This document shows, piece after piece, positions 29,173 to 39,536 of a stretch of DNA of 64,000 nt. The stretch comes from Vanessa cardui. Lineage: Eukaryota > Arthropoda > Insecta > Lepidoptera > Nymphalidae. Below the pieces are notes generated by a model. That model searched no databases. It was not told the DNA's origin and worked only from the letters and a program-made list of their open reading frames with translations. The stretch covers positions 1 to 64,000 of the forward strand of contig NC_061154.1 of NCBI RefSeq assembly GCF_905220365.1, written 5' to 3'. How positions within the stretch are numbered: the first letter of the stretch is position 1; each line of letters begins with the position of its first letter. Made by a program: the position numbers and the translations under genes.

Positions 29173-32100
29173 CTAGATGGTCACGGCGTCGTCGACCAGG
29201 TCTCCGTCGACGCAACGGGAGGGAGTTGGTGTCGTCTTCCGCTGTCGTTCCGCCTTCTCCTTGGCGGACATTACGACCTCGCTGAAGGTTCGTAATGCCG
29301 CCCACGCTTCTTCGCTCGCGACCATCTTGCGCACTAAGGCCGGAAGCGAGATGTCCGGTCCAATGGCCGTGGACAGGGCTGCGCGAGGCTCCGCCCAGGC
29401 TGGGCACTCTGCGCGCGTGTGCTCGGCCGTGTCCACGGCTTCGTTGCCACAGTGGTGGCACGTCGGTGCAGGCTCTCTGCCGACCACGTCACACAGGTAT
29501 TTACCAAAACACCCGTGGCCGGTCAGGAGCTGCGTCAGGTGGTAGGAGAGTGGGCCGTGTTTGCGCTCGACCCACTCTCTCAAAACAGGCCGAATGGCCG
29601 CCACGAGATCCCCACCGGCATCCGGAACTCGCAGCCTTTCCCTCCACATTTCAAGAAGGCGTTGTTGTGCCTCCTTCCTCCACTGTAAGACTTGGGGTGA
29701 GTTCCCCTCCGCTCTTGCATCCTTGGCCCGCCAGTAAACACTCGAGTTGATCTCGGCCTCGAGGTCCCATGGCGGGCTTGCAGACAGCAGACAGGCTGCG
29801 GTGTTGGACACCGTACGATACGCCCGAGCCGCTCTGAGCGCCATCACCCGCTGCGGACGTCGTAGCGAAGCGACGTTGCGGGCGCTCAGCGCGTCCGCCC
29901 ATATCGGCGCACCGTACAGCGCCATCGAGCGCACCACTCCGATGTAAAGGCGTCTCGCTGGATTGCCTGGCCCTCCAATGTTGGGCAAAATGCGCCCGAG
30001 CGCTCCGGCTGCAGCCACCAGTCTCGGGGCCAAGCGCCGGAAGTGCTCCTCGAACTTCCACCTGCCATCGAGGACGAGTCCCAGGTACTTCATCGTCGAC
30101 CCGATGGTGATGGAAGTTCCGCCGATGGTTATCGCCGCTCCCTGAGGTGGCGCGTTCCGAGGTCCATGAAAAACAAGAACCTCGGATTTGTGCAAGGCCA
30201 CCTCGAGGCCCAGAGCGCGGATGCGGTGGACTGCATGCGCCACTCCGGCCGTGGCGAGATAGGTCGCCTCGCGATGGGTTTTACCGCGGGCCGACACGAG
30301 GGTGTCGTCGGCGTAACACGTCACGCTGACCCCCCGCAGAGTGGCCCCGCGTAGCACCCAGTCGTACCCGATGTTCCACAGCAACGGACCCAAAACAGAG
30401 CCCTGTGGAACACCGCACGTCATCCTCTTCCTTCTCCATCCCTCCTTTGTCGGGTAAGCGACTGCTCTGCCCGCGAAGTAGTCGGCGATGATCTGCCGAA
30501 GGTATGGGGGCACTCTATGGTACCGCAAGGCCTCCATTACCGTCTCCCAGGGCAAGGTGTTGAAAGCGTTGGAAATATCCAAAGACACAGCTATCAGTAC
30601 CCCACCCCGAGAGACTTCCTGCTCTGCGAGATCCCTCAAGCTCGCTATAGCGTCGAGGGTCGAGCGACCTGGGCGGAAGCCGAACTGGCGCTCGCTCAGT
30701 CCCGGCTCCATGCTTGCGACAAGGCGGGCTGCAATAATGCGCTCAAAAAGCTTGCTCGCCTCGTCGAGCAGCACTATAGGGCGGTAGGCCGACGGCTGAT
30801 CGGGCGGTCGTCCGTCCTTGCGGATTAGGACGAGCCTACCCGTTTTCCACCTGTCGGGGAACCTACCCTGCGCAAGACACTCGGAGAAGAGGTGTCTGAC
30901 GCTCTCGCCCATCTCGCCAAGAGCTATGGCTAGAGCACGTCCTGGAATGCCGTCGGGCCCCGGGGCTGTCCTTTTAGACCCGAGCTTGACGACAGCAGCA
31001 CATAATTCCGCCTCGGTAACGGGGGACGCCTGATCGAGTTGGTCGTGATCGTTGAGAGGCGCCATCGAAGGTGGTATAAATTCTCCCCGCTCCGGAAAGA
31101 GAGCACCCACGACACTCTCCAGGACGTCTGGCTGAAGGGTGCTGGTGAGTGGAGGAGCCCAGGGTCGGAGCTTCTGCCTCACCAACCGGTACGGTCTGCC
31201 CCACGGATCGGCGTCGAGGGTCGCCAGCCATTCGCGCCATGCCTCCTCCTTGGCACGGGATATGGCTTTCTGCAGGGTGACGCAGGCTTCTCTGTAGGCG
31301 GTGTAAAGGGCCGCCTCTAGATTGTGGTCACGGACTCTTCTCCTCCTGCACCGTGCGTACTGGCGGCGAGCAGCCACACAGGCTCTGCGCAGTTGGCGGA
31401 GTTCCGGCCGCCACCAGTACACTCGACGACGCGGCGGGAGCGGTTTGGCCCGCGGCATCGCAGCGTCGCAGACGCGGGACAGCGCACAGCCGAGTCGATC
31501 AGCCTCTCGGTCGACTTGCACCACAGAGTCAGGAGCGGTCCCCCAGCTTTCGACGATCGCCGCCTCTTTGGCCAGCTGGCTGTCGAGACGACTTAGTTTC
31601 CAGCGAGGGCCACTCGACTGACCGACAGTGGCATGGGCGGAAACGGGAACCGCGGAGACATCAAACCGGATGTATCGGTGGTCCGATAGAGTCTCCACCT
31701 CCGTCTCCACCCTCCAGCCTCGAACACGGCGGGCTAGGGCGTTGGACGCAAACGTGATGTCGACGATCGACTCGCCCTGTTGCCGCACGCACGTGCTCTC
31801 CGATCCGCTGTTCATGGGGGTGAGTCCCAGCGACACGGCCCACTCCTCCAACGCCTCGCCCCTGACATCCGTCGCAGGGGAACCCCAAGCCGTTGATTTG
31901 GCATTGAAGTCCCCCGCGACTAACACAGGGGTTGGCGAAGCCTGTCCCACCAGAGCACCGATCTCCACCAGAAGTCGCTCGAACTCGGCGAGGGTTCGGT
32001 TAGGCGAGGCGTAAACGCCGATGATCGCCACACCACCGACGACGGCGAGCACGCAGCCCTTCCCCTTGACCACACACTCTATGGTCGGGGAGTCCGCGAC

Positions 32101-32280
32101 AGCGGGAGCGATGATGGTCACCACTCCATCGTGGTCGGAGACCCAGTCGTCCCGTAAATGAACGACGTAGGGCTCCGATACCACCGCGACGTCGATTTGC
32201 CACTCTGCCATGCTCTGGACAAGAAGGTCCTGAGCTCTAGCAGAGTGGTTGATGTTGGCCTGGAGACATCTTAGGGCCAT
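29173..32280 (-). CDS. ORF2 endonuclease-reverse transcriptase of E7, altered C-terminus
   Basis: 1035 residues from the ATG at 32280. The frame is open for 39 codons further upstream, but this overlaps ORF1 and lacks conservation, so the internal Met is the start. EN motifs (AEFERLL region, GDFNAKSTAWGSP, SDHRYI) and RT motifs (FRPGRSTLDAI, LDISNAFN, YADD at 656-659) are intact. The C-terminal zinc-like motif CHHCGNEAVDTAEH is present. A one-base deletion near 29238, after the last conserved motif, replaces the usual REDDPNSLPLRRRRPGRR tail with RKTTPTPSRCVDGDLV. Enzymatic parts may be unaffected. Confidence 0.9.
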   Translation of the reverse strand: MALRCLQANINHSARAQDLLVQSMAEWQIDVAVVSEPYVVHLRDDWVSDHDGVVTIIAPAVADSPTIECVVKGKGCVLAVVGGVAIIGVYASPNRTLAEFERLLVEIGALVGQASPTPVLVAGDFNAKSTAWGSPATDVRGEALEEWAVSLGLTPMNSGSESTCVRQQGESIVDITFASNALARRVRGWRVETEVETLSDHRYIRFDVSAVPVSAHATVGQSSGPRWKLSRLDSQLAKEAAIVESWGTAPDSVVQVDREADRLGCALSRVCDAAMPRAKPLPPRRRVYWWRPELRQLRRACVAARRQYARCRRRRVRDHNLEAALYTAYREACVTLQKAISRAKEEAWREWLATLDADPWGRPYRLVRQKLRPWAPPLTSTLQPDVLESVVGALFPERGEFIPPSMAPLNDHDQLDQASPVTEAELCAAVVKLGSKRTAPGPDGIPGRALAIALGEMGESVRHLFSECLAQGRFPDRWKTGRLVLIRKDGRPPDQPSAYRPIVLLDEASKLFERIIAARLVASMEPGLSERQFGFRPGRSTLDAIASLRDLAEQEVSRGGVLIAVSLDISNAFNTLPWETVMEALRYHRVPPYLRQIIADYFAGRAVAYPTKEGWRRKRMTCGVPQGSVLGPLLWNIGYDWVLRGATLRGVSVTCYADDTLVSARGKTHREATYLATAGVAHAVHRIRALGLEVALHKSEVLVFHGPRNAPPQGAAITIGGTSITIGSTMKYLGLVLDGRWKFEEHFRRLAPRLVAAAGALGRILPNIGGPGNPARRLYIGVVRSMALYGAPIWADALSARNVASLRRPQRVMALRAARAYRTVSNTAACLLSASPPWDLEAEINSSVYWRAKDARAEGNSPQVLQWRKEAQQRLLEMWRERLRVPDAGGDLVAAIRPVLREWVERKHGPLSYHLTQLLTGHGCFGKYLCDVVGREPAPTCHHCGNEAVDTAEHTRAECPAWAEPRAALSTAIGPDISLPALVRKMVASEEAWAALRTFSEVVMSAKEKAERQRKTTPTPSRCVDGDLVDDAVTI

Positions 32281-32282
32281 CA
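32278..32282 (-). promoter_or_regulatory. TGATG stop-start overlap of E7
   Basis: The ORF1 stop is TGA, not TAA, but the one-base overlap with the ORF2 ATG is preserved. It is the only TGATG in the window. Confidence 0.83.
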
Positions 32283-34294
32283 CTGAGCGGTCTCCATAGG
32301 CTCCGCCTCCGTTCGCCGTTGGGAAGTTGCTGCCGGGCCCTTCCTCACCGCTACTCCTCTCTTCTTGCCTCGGGCTGGACCTTTGCTGCCCTGGCATTCT
32401 CTAGCGCCGACGGCGTGTGCCGCAGGCTTACCGGCCGCTGAGCAGATGATGCAGTTTGCGTCAGCGGCGGTGCACTCTCGGGCCCTGTGATCGGGCTGAC
32501 CGCAGCGATAGCACAAACGGCTACGGTCGACACCCCTGTCACACTTGGCACCCATGTGGCCCCCCTCCAGACATCTGTAGCATCGGAGTGGCCGCGACTC
32601 GAGCAAAAGCACTCGCGCCGACACCCACCCGACCCTAACCCTACCGACCGCCACGATCTTCTTAGCGGCCGCCACTGGGCAACTCACCCACAGTGAGCCC
32701 GTGCCGCTCGAGTGCCGAGCGAGAATGCCAGGCTTGATGGCTCCGGTCGTGCAGCCCCCGGCTTCGGCGACCGACGCCACGACCTCCTCCACCGTGACGG
32801 AGTCGTCCAGGTCCAGGACCCTGAGCTCCGCGCACTTGGTCGGACGGTGTATTTGGACCTCGTCCGGGCTGAATAGCTCGCGCAGCTTCTCCGCCAGGGC
32901 ATCCGCCGCTTTCTCGGCTTCGTTGGTGCCTGGCGGTATCTCCAGCATGCGCGCTCCCGTCGCCGCCGTCCTGAAGCGCACCGCAGTCAAGCCGACATCA
33001 CTTAATTTGATGCGACTCTTTGCGTGCGCCAGGACGTTATCGTACTTCACGCCCTTCTCCTCGGCACCGGGTTTGATCGTGATGGTGATCACAGACGTGC
33101 GAGGGGGGCGTAGTTTCCTCTTCTTTTGTGCAGCAGGTCTGGTGGTCGCTTGCTGCACTGGTTTGTTAGCCGGCTTCTTCGGCTTCTTCTTCTTACCGAC
33201 GACAGCGCTCCAGGTCGTCGGTGTGTTGTTCGGCTCCACAGGTGTTGTCGTTGGAGCCGACCTTCTATTAGCCGCTTCTTGTGCAGCTAGTGTTGGTGGC
33301 CGCTTCTTCTTTTTGCCGTGTTTGGCTGGCTCTACCACCACGCCAGCGGTCTCGGGCGTCCTCACCGGGTTTGCAGCCGCAGCTGTCGCCTGCGCTGCCT
33401 TCCGGTCGGCGGCCAGCGGTGGCCGCAGCCGGGGCTCCGGAAGAAGGCGGCGCTCGATTCCTTCCATCCGGGCGTTCAGCATAGTTGCGAACTGTTCCCG
33501 GTTGGACCGTAGCGCCTCCTCCAACATCTTTTGGATGTGGCCTTCATCCGTTGGTGGTTGCTGGCGCATCTGAGCCACCTCCCGCCTCAGCTCAGCCAGC
33601 TGGCCTGAGAGTTGCGCGTTAGCCACCTCTAAGCGCGCAACCTCCTCCGTCATCGACATGGCCCTAAGGTCTGCTACCGCACCTTTGATAGTGTCGGCAG
33701 CTGCCTTCAGGGCTCGCACAAAAGTGCCCTTGAGGTTGCCCGATTTGTCGGCAACCTGCACGACCACCCCGATCGCCTCCTGAACGGCTGCATCGAGAGC
33801 GGCGGACGTCTTCGGCACGTCCTCAGCACTTACGGGTTGCCGGTTCCTGGATCGGGCAACCCTTTCGTCTAAAGCCTTTCTGGCCGCCTCGCTGTAAGCG
33901 GCCAGCGAATCCTCCGCCTGGAAACGATTTCCGTTCCCCCGTCCCCTTTTGTTAGCAGGTTTTAGCCACCTACTAACCGAATGTCCAGTGTCATTGCTGC
34001 CCTGCCGCTGACTCCCGTCGGTGTCCGAGCCAGAGCAGCTGTCTCCCATGTGAGACCTCTTCTCGCCCTTTCGTCGCCGCTGCTGAAATATGCTGCAGAC
34101 CGATGAATCCGACTCGGAGAGCCGTTCCAACCGGACCACAGGTTCTTTCAGCAGGCAAGGGTCTATATTTCCCGTGCTCACCGTCAGGGCGCCCACATCC
34201 ACCTCCATATCTCCTAAATTAGTAATATTTACATTTTTTCCTACTAAACTACTTAAACCTACGCCTTCTCTCTCCGTTTCAGTGTCCGTTATGC
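32280..34294 (-). pseudogene. ORF1 of E7, N-terminus lost at 5S junction
   Basis: The frame is open from the stop at 32280 through ITDTETEREGVGLSS to the junction near 34294. E6 has the matching MDTETEREGVVLN about 40 residues into its protein, so roughly 40 N-terminal residues are gone. The first ATG left is at 34208 (642 residues). Reading into the 5S sequence meets an in-frame TGA. About 25 residues containing the AT-hook-like GRPPTHG and the YVGLGKSQAEL segment are also missing, leaving KRGRGNGNRF. Coiled coil and three knuckles (CYRCLEGGHMGAKC and following) remain. Confidence 0.88.
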
Positions 34295-34300
34295 AAAAAG
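34295..34300 (-). terminator. Pol III-type T-run after the 5S sequence
   Basis: The sense strand reads GGC then CTTTTT then GCATAACG. Five T residues directly after the mature 5S 3' end are the usual Pol III terminator and appear as terminal U residues in primary 5S transcripts. Element sequence starts right after. Confidence 0.75.
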
Positions 34301-34418
34301 GCCAACGACACGCGGTGTTCCCAGGCGGTCACCCATCCAAGTACTGAACGCGCCCGACGTTGCTTAACTTCGGTGATCGGACGAGAACCGGTGTATTCAA
34401 CGTGGTATGGACGTTGGC
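34301..34418 (-). rRNA. 5S rRNA sequence at the 5' end of E7
   Basis: 118 bases, recognised as complete insect-type 5S: GCCAACGTCCATACC start, CACCGAAGTTAAGC, TACTTGGATGGGTGACC, and GTCGTTGGC end. The ends pair as the terminal helix. The internal Pol III control elements are readable: box A-like AGTTAAGC at 34369-34362 and box C GGATGGGTGACC at 34338-34327. It sits inside a retrotransposon, not a 5S array, so it is most likely a retrocopy. It might still be transcribed because its promoter is internal and the T-run would end the transcript. It looks little diverged, so the event is probably recent. Confidence 0.93.
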
Positions 34419-34433
34419 TAACCTAACCTAACC
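34419..34433. repeat. Telomeric AACCT spacer, 15 bp
   Basis: Three repeat units between the 5S end and the tail of E8. The phase at the 5S junction is TTA then GCCAAC, one base further than the TT junction of the other copies, or two (through TTAG) if the first G of 5S is counted as repeat. Confidence 0.95.
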
Positions 34434-34769
34434 TTTTTTTTTTTTTTTTTTTTTTTTTTTGTTTTACTAGGAGGAAATGCATTTACGCATTCCGCCCGGT
34501 CGAAAGGGGGGACCGGGACGGATATGTGGGACTCCCGGGGCAGAAGGCCCCGTCCTACCCACTAAACCTCCTAGGATTTCCGCCTTCACCGCAAGGCGGC
34601 AGGGCTACGGGAACGCACGTGGCTCACCACCGCGGGCCCTGCCAGCGGTCGTCGCTGTAAATGGGCGACTCATCTCGAGAGCGTGCCAGGATGTTGCGGC
34701 ACGCTTCCGTCTCCGCCTCCGTCAGAACCGTGACGGACTCCCCCGAGTCCGCCACTGGAGGCTGGGCGA

Positions 34770-34914
34770 AGGCAGCGGATGTAAAGTTCCGCTGCCGACT
34801 ACGTTGCGTCAGTTCAAAAACAGGGCCATGCGGCAGCAGATGTAAAGGTCCGCTGCCGATAGCGCTGTGTCACGTCCGGGTTGTGCGGCGGCGGATGTAA
34901 AGGTCCGCCGCCGC
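34770..34914 (-). repeat. 3' UTR hairpin array of E8 (three units)
   Basis: Same organisation as E6, with matched arms in all three units. Confidence 0.78.
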
Positions 34915-34918
34915 TGTG

Positions 34919-35943
34919 TCAAATCAAGGTAACCGGCCAAGATGGTCGCGGCGCCGCCGACCGGGGTCTCCGTCGGCGCAGCGGGAGGGAGTTGGGATCG
35001 TCCTCCCGCTGTCGTTCCGCCTTCTCCTTGGCGGACATTACGACCTCGCTGAAGGTGCGTAATGCCGCCCACGCCTCTTCACTCGCGACCATCTTTCTGA
35101 TGAGGGCCGGAAGCGACAGGTCTGATCCGATGACCGTGGACAAGGCTGCGCGAGGCTCCGCCCAGGCTGGGCACTCTGCGCGCGTGTGTTCGGCCGTGTC
35201 CACGGCTCCGTCGTCACAATGGAGACATACCACTGACGGCTCTCTCCCGACCACCTCGCACAAGTACTTGGCGAAGCAGCCGTGACCGGACATGAGCTGC
35301 GTCAGGTGGTACGTCAGTGGGCCGTGCTTGCGCTCGACCCACTCTCTCAAAACTGGGCGGATGGCCGCCACGAGCTCCCCGCCGGCATCCGGAACTCGAA
35401 GCCGATCCTCCCACCTCTCCATCAGGCGGCGTCTTGCCTCCTCCCTCCACTGTTGGACTAGGGGGGGGTTGCCATCTGCTCTTGCCGCCTTGACCCGCCA
35501 GTAGACGATCGAGTTGATCTCGGCCTCGAGGTCCCATGGCGGGCTTCCGGACAGCAAGCCGGCCGCGGTGTATGACACCGTCCGGTACGCCCGAGCCGCC
35601 CTGAGCGCCATCGCCCGCTGCGGACGTCGCAGCGAGGCGACGTTGACGCGATTGCTCAGAGCGTCCGCCCATATTGGCGCACCGTAGAGTGCCATGGAGC
35701 GCACCACGCCGGAGTACAGACGCCTGCACGAACTCCCTGGTCCACCTACGTTGGGCAGAATCCGCCCAAGCGCTCCGGCTGCAGCCACCAGTCTCGGGGC
35801 CAAGCGCCGGAAGTGCTCCTCGAACTTCCACCTGCCATCGAGGACGAGTCCCAGGTACTTCATCGTCGACCCGATGGGGATGGAAGTTCCGCCGACCGTC
35901 AACACCATGCCCGGAGGTGGCGCGTTCCGAGGACCATGAAAAG
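34919..35943 (-). pseudogene. ORF2 C-terminal fragment of E8
   Basis: About 340 codons covering the end of RT and the C-terminal region: VLTVGGTSIPIGSTMKYLGL, LDGRWKFEEHFRRL, CLHCDDGAVDTAEH. The YADD motif and everything N-terminal are absent. An extra G in a CCGGGG run near 34967 shifts the last codons to RPRSAAPRPSWPVTLI. Near E5 and E6 in sequence. Confidence 0.92.
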
Positions 35944-35985
35944 AACCTAACCTAACCTAACCTAACCTAACCTAACCTAACCTAA

Positions 35986-35987
<2 letters not shown>
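35944..35987. repeat. Telomeric AACCT array
   Basis: 44 bp of perfect units between E8 and E9. Confidence 0.97.
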
Positions 35988-36019
<32 letters not shown>

Positions 36020-36177
36020 GTTGGGAAATCCATCATGGAGACCCTCCGCTCTGGGGGAAGAGCGAAGGGTACTGTCAGACTCCTACTGACTAAAACCCAA
36101 CCCGTGTCCTCCAATTGCCCATGTGTCGGAAGGGCGGGTATCGCCGAAGCATTCGTCGCACCCCTCCGACGGGCGTT

Positions 36178-36208
36178 GGCGCGCCTGATGTAAAGAGTCA
36201 GGCGCGCC
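36178..36208 (-). repeat. 3' UTR hairpin of E9
   Basis: Eleven-base arms (GGCGCGCCTGA and its complement) around TGTAAAGAG. Single unit, in place of the two to four units of family A. Confidence 0.8.
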
Positions 36209-36346
36209 CCGTCACTCACTGCGGCTGTCCACCCGGCCGCAGGACTCCACTACGAGGCGCGCGTGCGGAACACGACGCCGCCGCCTCGAGGCCTGTTGCT
36301 GGTCGGACGGCGAGACGCCCCGAGTCTGCCGTCCGCAGGCCACGCC

Positions 36347-39300
36347 CTAGGGTGGTCGTAAGTCGGCGACCACCCTGCGACGCCCAGTTCGTCTGCTGCG
36401 GGAGGGGAGAGAGGAGGCAGCCTCTCTCTCCCTTTCCGCCGCCTCCTTTGCGAGCATCACTTCCTCGCAGAAGGTGGCGACGGCACTCCACCCTGCCTCG
36501 CTCTGCACCATTGCAGAGACGACGGCCGGAAGCGAGAGGTTCCCCGCAGCGACACCGACGGCCGCGACGAGGTCACGGCGCTGCTCAGCCCATGCTGGGC
36601 ACTCCGCCAACGTGTGCAACGCCGTATCGTCGCGACCATCGCCACAATGGTGGCACTGGGACGTCGGCTCCCGACCTATGCGACACAGGTACCTACCGAA
36701 GCACCCGTGTCCAGTAAGCACCTGCGTCAGCCGGAAGCTGAGGGCGCCGTGGCTCCTAGTGAGCCACTCCTTCAAAACGGGCCTCACCGCCGCAATAGCG
36801 ACGGCTTGCCCTGCCGTGGGTCGCGCCAAGCGCGTCTCCCACTCCGCCACTGAGACCTGGCGGAGCTCTGCCCTGCGTGCCTCGATCTGTCGAGGCACCA
36901 GGCGCTCACCCCGCTCGACCGCCTCCGCGCGCCACCAATAGAGCGACGCGAGGAGCTTAGCCTCGAGGTCCCAGGGCGGCGATCCGGCTAGGAGGCTCGC
37001 TGCCTCGAAGGAGATCGTACGGTATCCCCTTATCATCCTGACGGCCATCGCGCGCTGTGGCCTTCTCAGCGCGGCGACGTTGCGTGCCGTCAGGGCATCC
37101 GCCCACACTGGCGCGGCGTATAGCGCCATCGACCGTACGACCCCCATGTAGAGCCTCCTGCATGAGGAGTTGGGTCCCCCCAGATTGGGCAGCAAGCGCG
37201 AGAGCGCTGAAGCGGCGCCCAACAACCGGGGGGCGAGCCGTGTAAAGTGCGGCTCGAAGTTCCACCTACTGTCGAGGACGAGTCCTAGGTATTTCATCGT
37301 CGACTCGACAGCGATGGACACCCCTCCTACCATGATGCTGGACCCGGAGGCGGCTTCATCCTCGGCCCGTGAAAACACAGGGCCTCCGACTTGTGCAGTG
37401 CCACCTCCAAGCCCAGCCGCCGGATCCTTCCCACGGCATGCGCGACACCAGCAGTCGCGCGTATGGCCGCCTGCCGGTACGTCTTTCCACGTGCTGTAAC
37501 CAGCGTGTCGTCGGCGTAACAAATGACGCCGACGCCGTGGATGAACGCACCGCGCAGGGCCCAGTCGTACCCTACGTTCCACAGGAGTGGACCCAAAACG
37601 GAACCCTGTGGAACGCCGCACGACGTCTCCCGACGACCCCACCTCTCGCGACCCGGGTACACGACCGCTCGGTTCGACAAGTAGGCCGCGACCACGCGTT
37701 GGAGGTAGCGCGGCACTCCGTGGTATCGGAGTGCTTCCCTGATGGTACTCCAAGGCAAGGTGTTGAAAGCGTTGGCGATGTCGAGCGACACCGCCAAGAC
37801 CACCTCACCCCGGGCGACTGCCTCCTCCGCGAGGGCCTTCACGCGCATGATCGCGTCCACCGTCGAACGCCCCTGGCGGAAGCCGAATTGGTTCTCCGCC
37901 AAATCCGGCCCCACCCTGGTCATGTGCTGAACGAGGCGACTGGCGATGACACGCTCGAAGATCTTACACACCTCGTCCAGCAACACGATCGGTCGGTACG
38001 CAGATGGCGAGTCTGCGGGTCGTCCCTCCTTCTTCAGCAAGACCAGCTTCCCAGTCTTCCACCGGTTTGGAAACTGGCCTCGCTCCAGGCATGCGCTCAG
38101 CAGCCCTGAGAGTCGTGGCCCGAGTTCTCTCAGGGCGAGGACCCACGCACGGCCTGGAATGCCGTCGGGTCCAGGGGCGGTGTTCCTGATGCGAGCCACC
38201 GCCCCTCTGAGCTCTTCCCGGGTGACTGCGGGCACGTCGTCTTCACCCTCTTCCGCGTCACTGTGAGGCGGAACCATAGCCGGTGGTGCATGCTCCGGTC
38301 TAGACGGAAACAGAGCACCCACCACCTCCTCCAGCAGCTGCGGCTGGAGACTCCGGGACAGTGGGGGAGCCGACTGGCGCAACTTGCCCCTCACCATCAA
38401 GTAGGGGCGTCCCCACGGATCTAGGTCCAGAGTCTCCACCAGCTCGTCGTTGGCCTGGGCCTTGGCTCTGACGATGGCCAGCTGGAGTGCGCTCTTCGCC
38501 TCCCTGTAGCTAGCGTACAGTTCCGCCTCTTCATTCTCCTGTGCTTCTTCGGCCGCCGCTGTAAAGGGGCGGCGGCCTCTCCTCCTTCGTCGGCACCTCG
38601 CGTACTGGCGTCGCATCTGTGTGCATTCGTTGCGCAACTGCGCAATCGACTGCGCCCACCAGTACACTTGGCGCCTAGCTGACAACGGCCGGACTCGGGG
38701 CATGCCAGCGTTGCATATGTCCGACATGCTCTCCCGGAACCACTCCGCCTCGTCGTCGATGTCGGTAGGCCTGTCTGGCGAATCTAGCCAGGCCTTGACG
38801 ATCGAGGCCTCCAGGAGAGCCTCCCTGTCCAGCCGCTTCAGCGCCCATCGCGGACTGTCTCCATGCCGACTTGCCGCTTGGATCGGCCGAATCGAAGTTC
38901 GGGCAGAGACGCTAAACCGAATGTACCTATGGTCGGATAGCGTCTCGACGTCCTCGACGACGTGCCAGTCGAGGACGTTGCGCGCGAGAGCGGGGCTAGC
39001 GAACGTGAGGTCCACTATAGACCCACCCCGCTGCCGCACGCACGTCTGCACCGAACCCCGATTCAGGAGAAGCAGGCCCAGCTCGACCGCCCACTCCTCC
39101 ACTAGCTCACCCCGCGCGTCCGTAGACGGGGAACCCCAAGCCGTAGACTTGGCGTTGAAGTCCCCCAGGACGATCACGGGGCGAGGACAGCCACGACGGA
39201 CAACCGTGGCCAACTCCAGGGTGACACTCTCCAGATCGGCGAGAGAAAGGCTGGGGGCGAAATATACCCCCACGACCATGATGTCACCCCAGACTGCCGC

Positions 39301-39534
39301 GACATAGCCCCGCCCTCGAGTTACGGCCTCGAGGGGAAGCGTGTCAGCGGCGGACCTCCTGATCAACGCCACCGAGCGGTTATCGTCGCACACCCAGTCA
39401 TCCCTGGGCGGCACGAAGTACGGCTCGGCGACGGCGGTCAAATCGATCGACCACTGCGCCATGCTCTGGAGCAAGAGATCCTGAGCCCTGGCGCAGTGGT
39501 TGATATTGGCTTGGAGGAGACGACGTAGAGCCAT
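36347..39534 (-). pseudogene. ORF2 (EN-RT) of E9, one frameshift
   Basis: Starts at the TAATG at 39534. EN (AEPYFV, GDFNAKSTAWGSPSTDARG, SDHRYI) and RT through YADD at 673-676 are open. One G missing from the GGG run near 37350, where E10 and E13 read CCCGGGAGG, shifts the frame and ends it with PASW at 37327. The remaining about 330 codons (VGGVSIAVESTMKYLGL to the CHHCGDGRDDTALH zinc-like motif) are open in the next frame. As a single homopolymer change in otherwise clean sequence, it may be real or a base-calling error. Full-length homologues have 1062 residues. Confidence 0.9.
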
Positions 39535-39536
39535 TA
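39532..39536 (-). promoter_or_regulatory. TAATG stop-start overlap of E9
   Basis: ORF1 ends AMDTH then TAA, sharing A with the ORF2 ATG. Confidence 0.85.

Larger units (their letters stand above)
28718..34418 (-). mobile_element. E7, 5'-truncated family A element fused to 5S rRNA
   Basis: Tail 28718-28758, 3' UTR 28759-29172, ORF2 29173-32280, ORF1 from 32280 open to the junction at about 34294, then a T-run and a whole 5S rRNA sequence (34301-34418) directly joined to TTAGG repeats. No normal 5' UTR is present. The simplest explanation is that RT, copying element RNA, jumped to the 3' end of a 5S transcript and copied it to its 5' end before second-strand joining. Confidence 0.9.
34434..35943 (-). 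mobile_element. E8, strongly 5'-truncated family A element
   Basis: Tail 34434-34460, 3' UTR 34461-34918, then about 1 kb of ORF2. Sequence stops inside ORF2 at FHGPRNA and joins TTAGGTT directly. Incomplete reverse transcription is the usual cause. Confidence 0.92.

Noticed and set aside
34301..34418. Genuine chromosomal 5S rRNA gene at this locus
   Set aside because: It is a single copy in the orientation of E7, fused without a gap to an internally truncated ORF1 and bounded by telomeric repeats. A retrocopy is simpler, although transcription from its internal promoter cannot be excluded.
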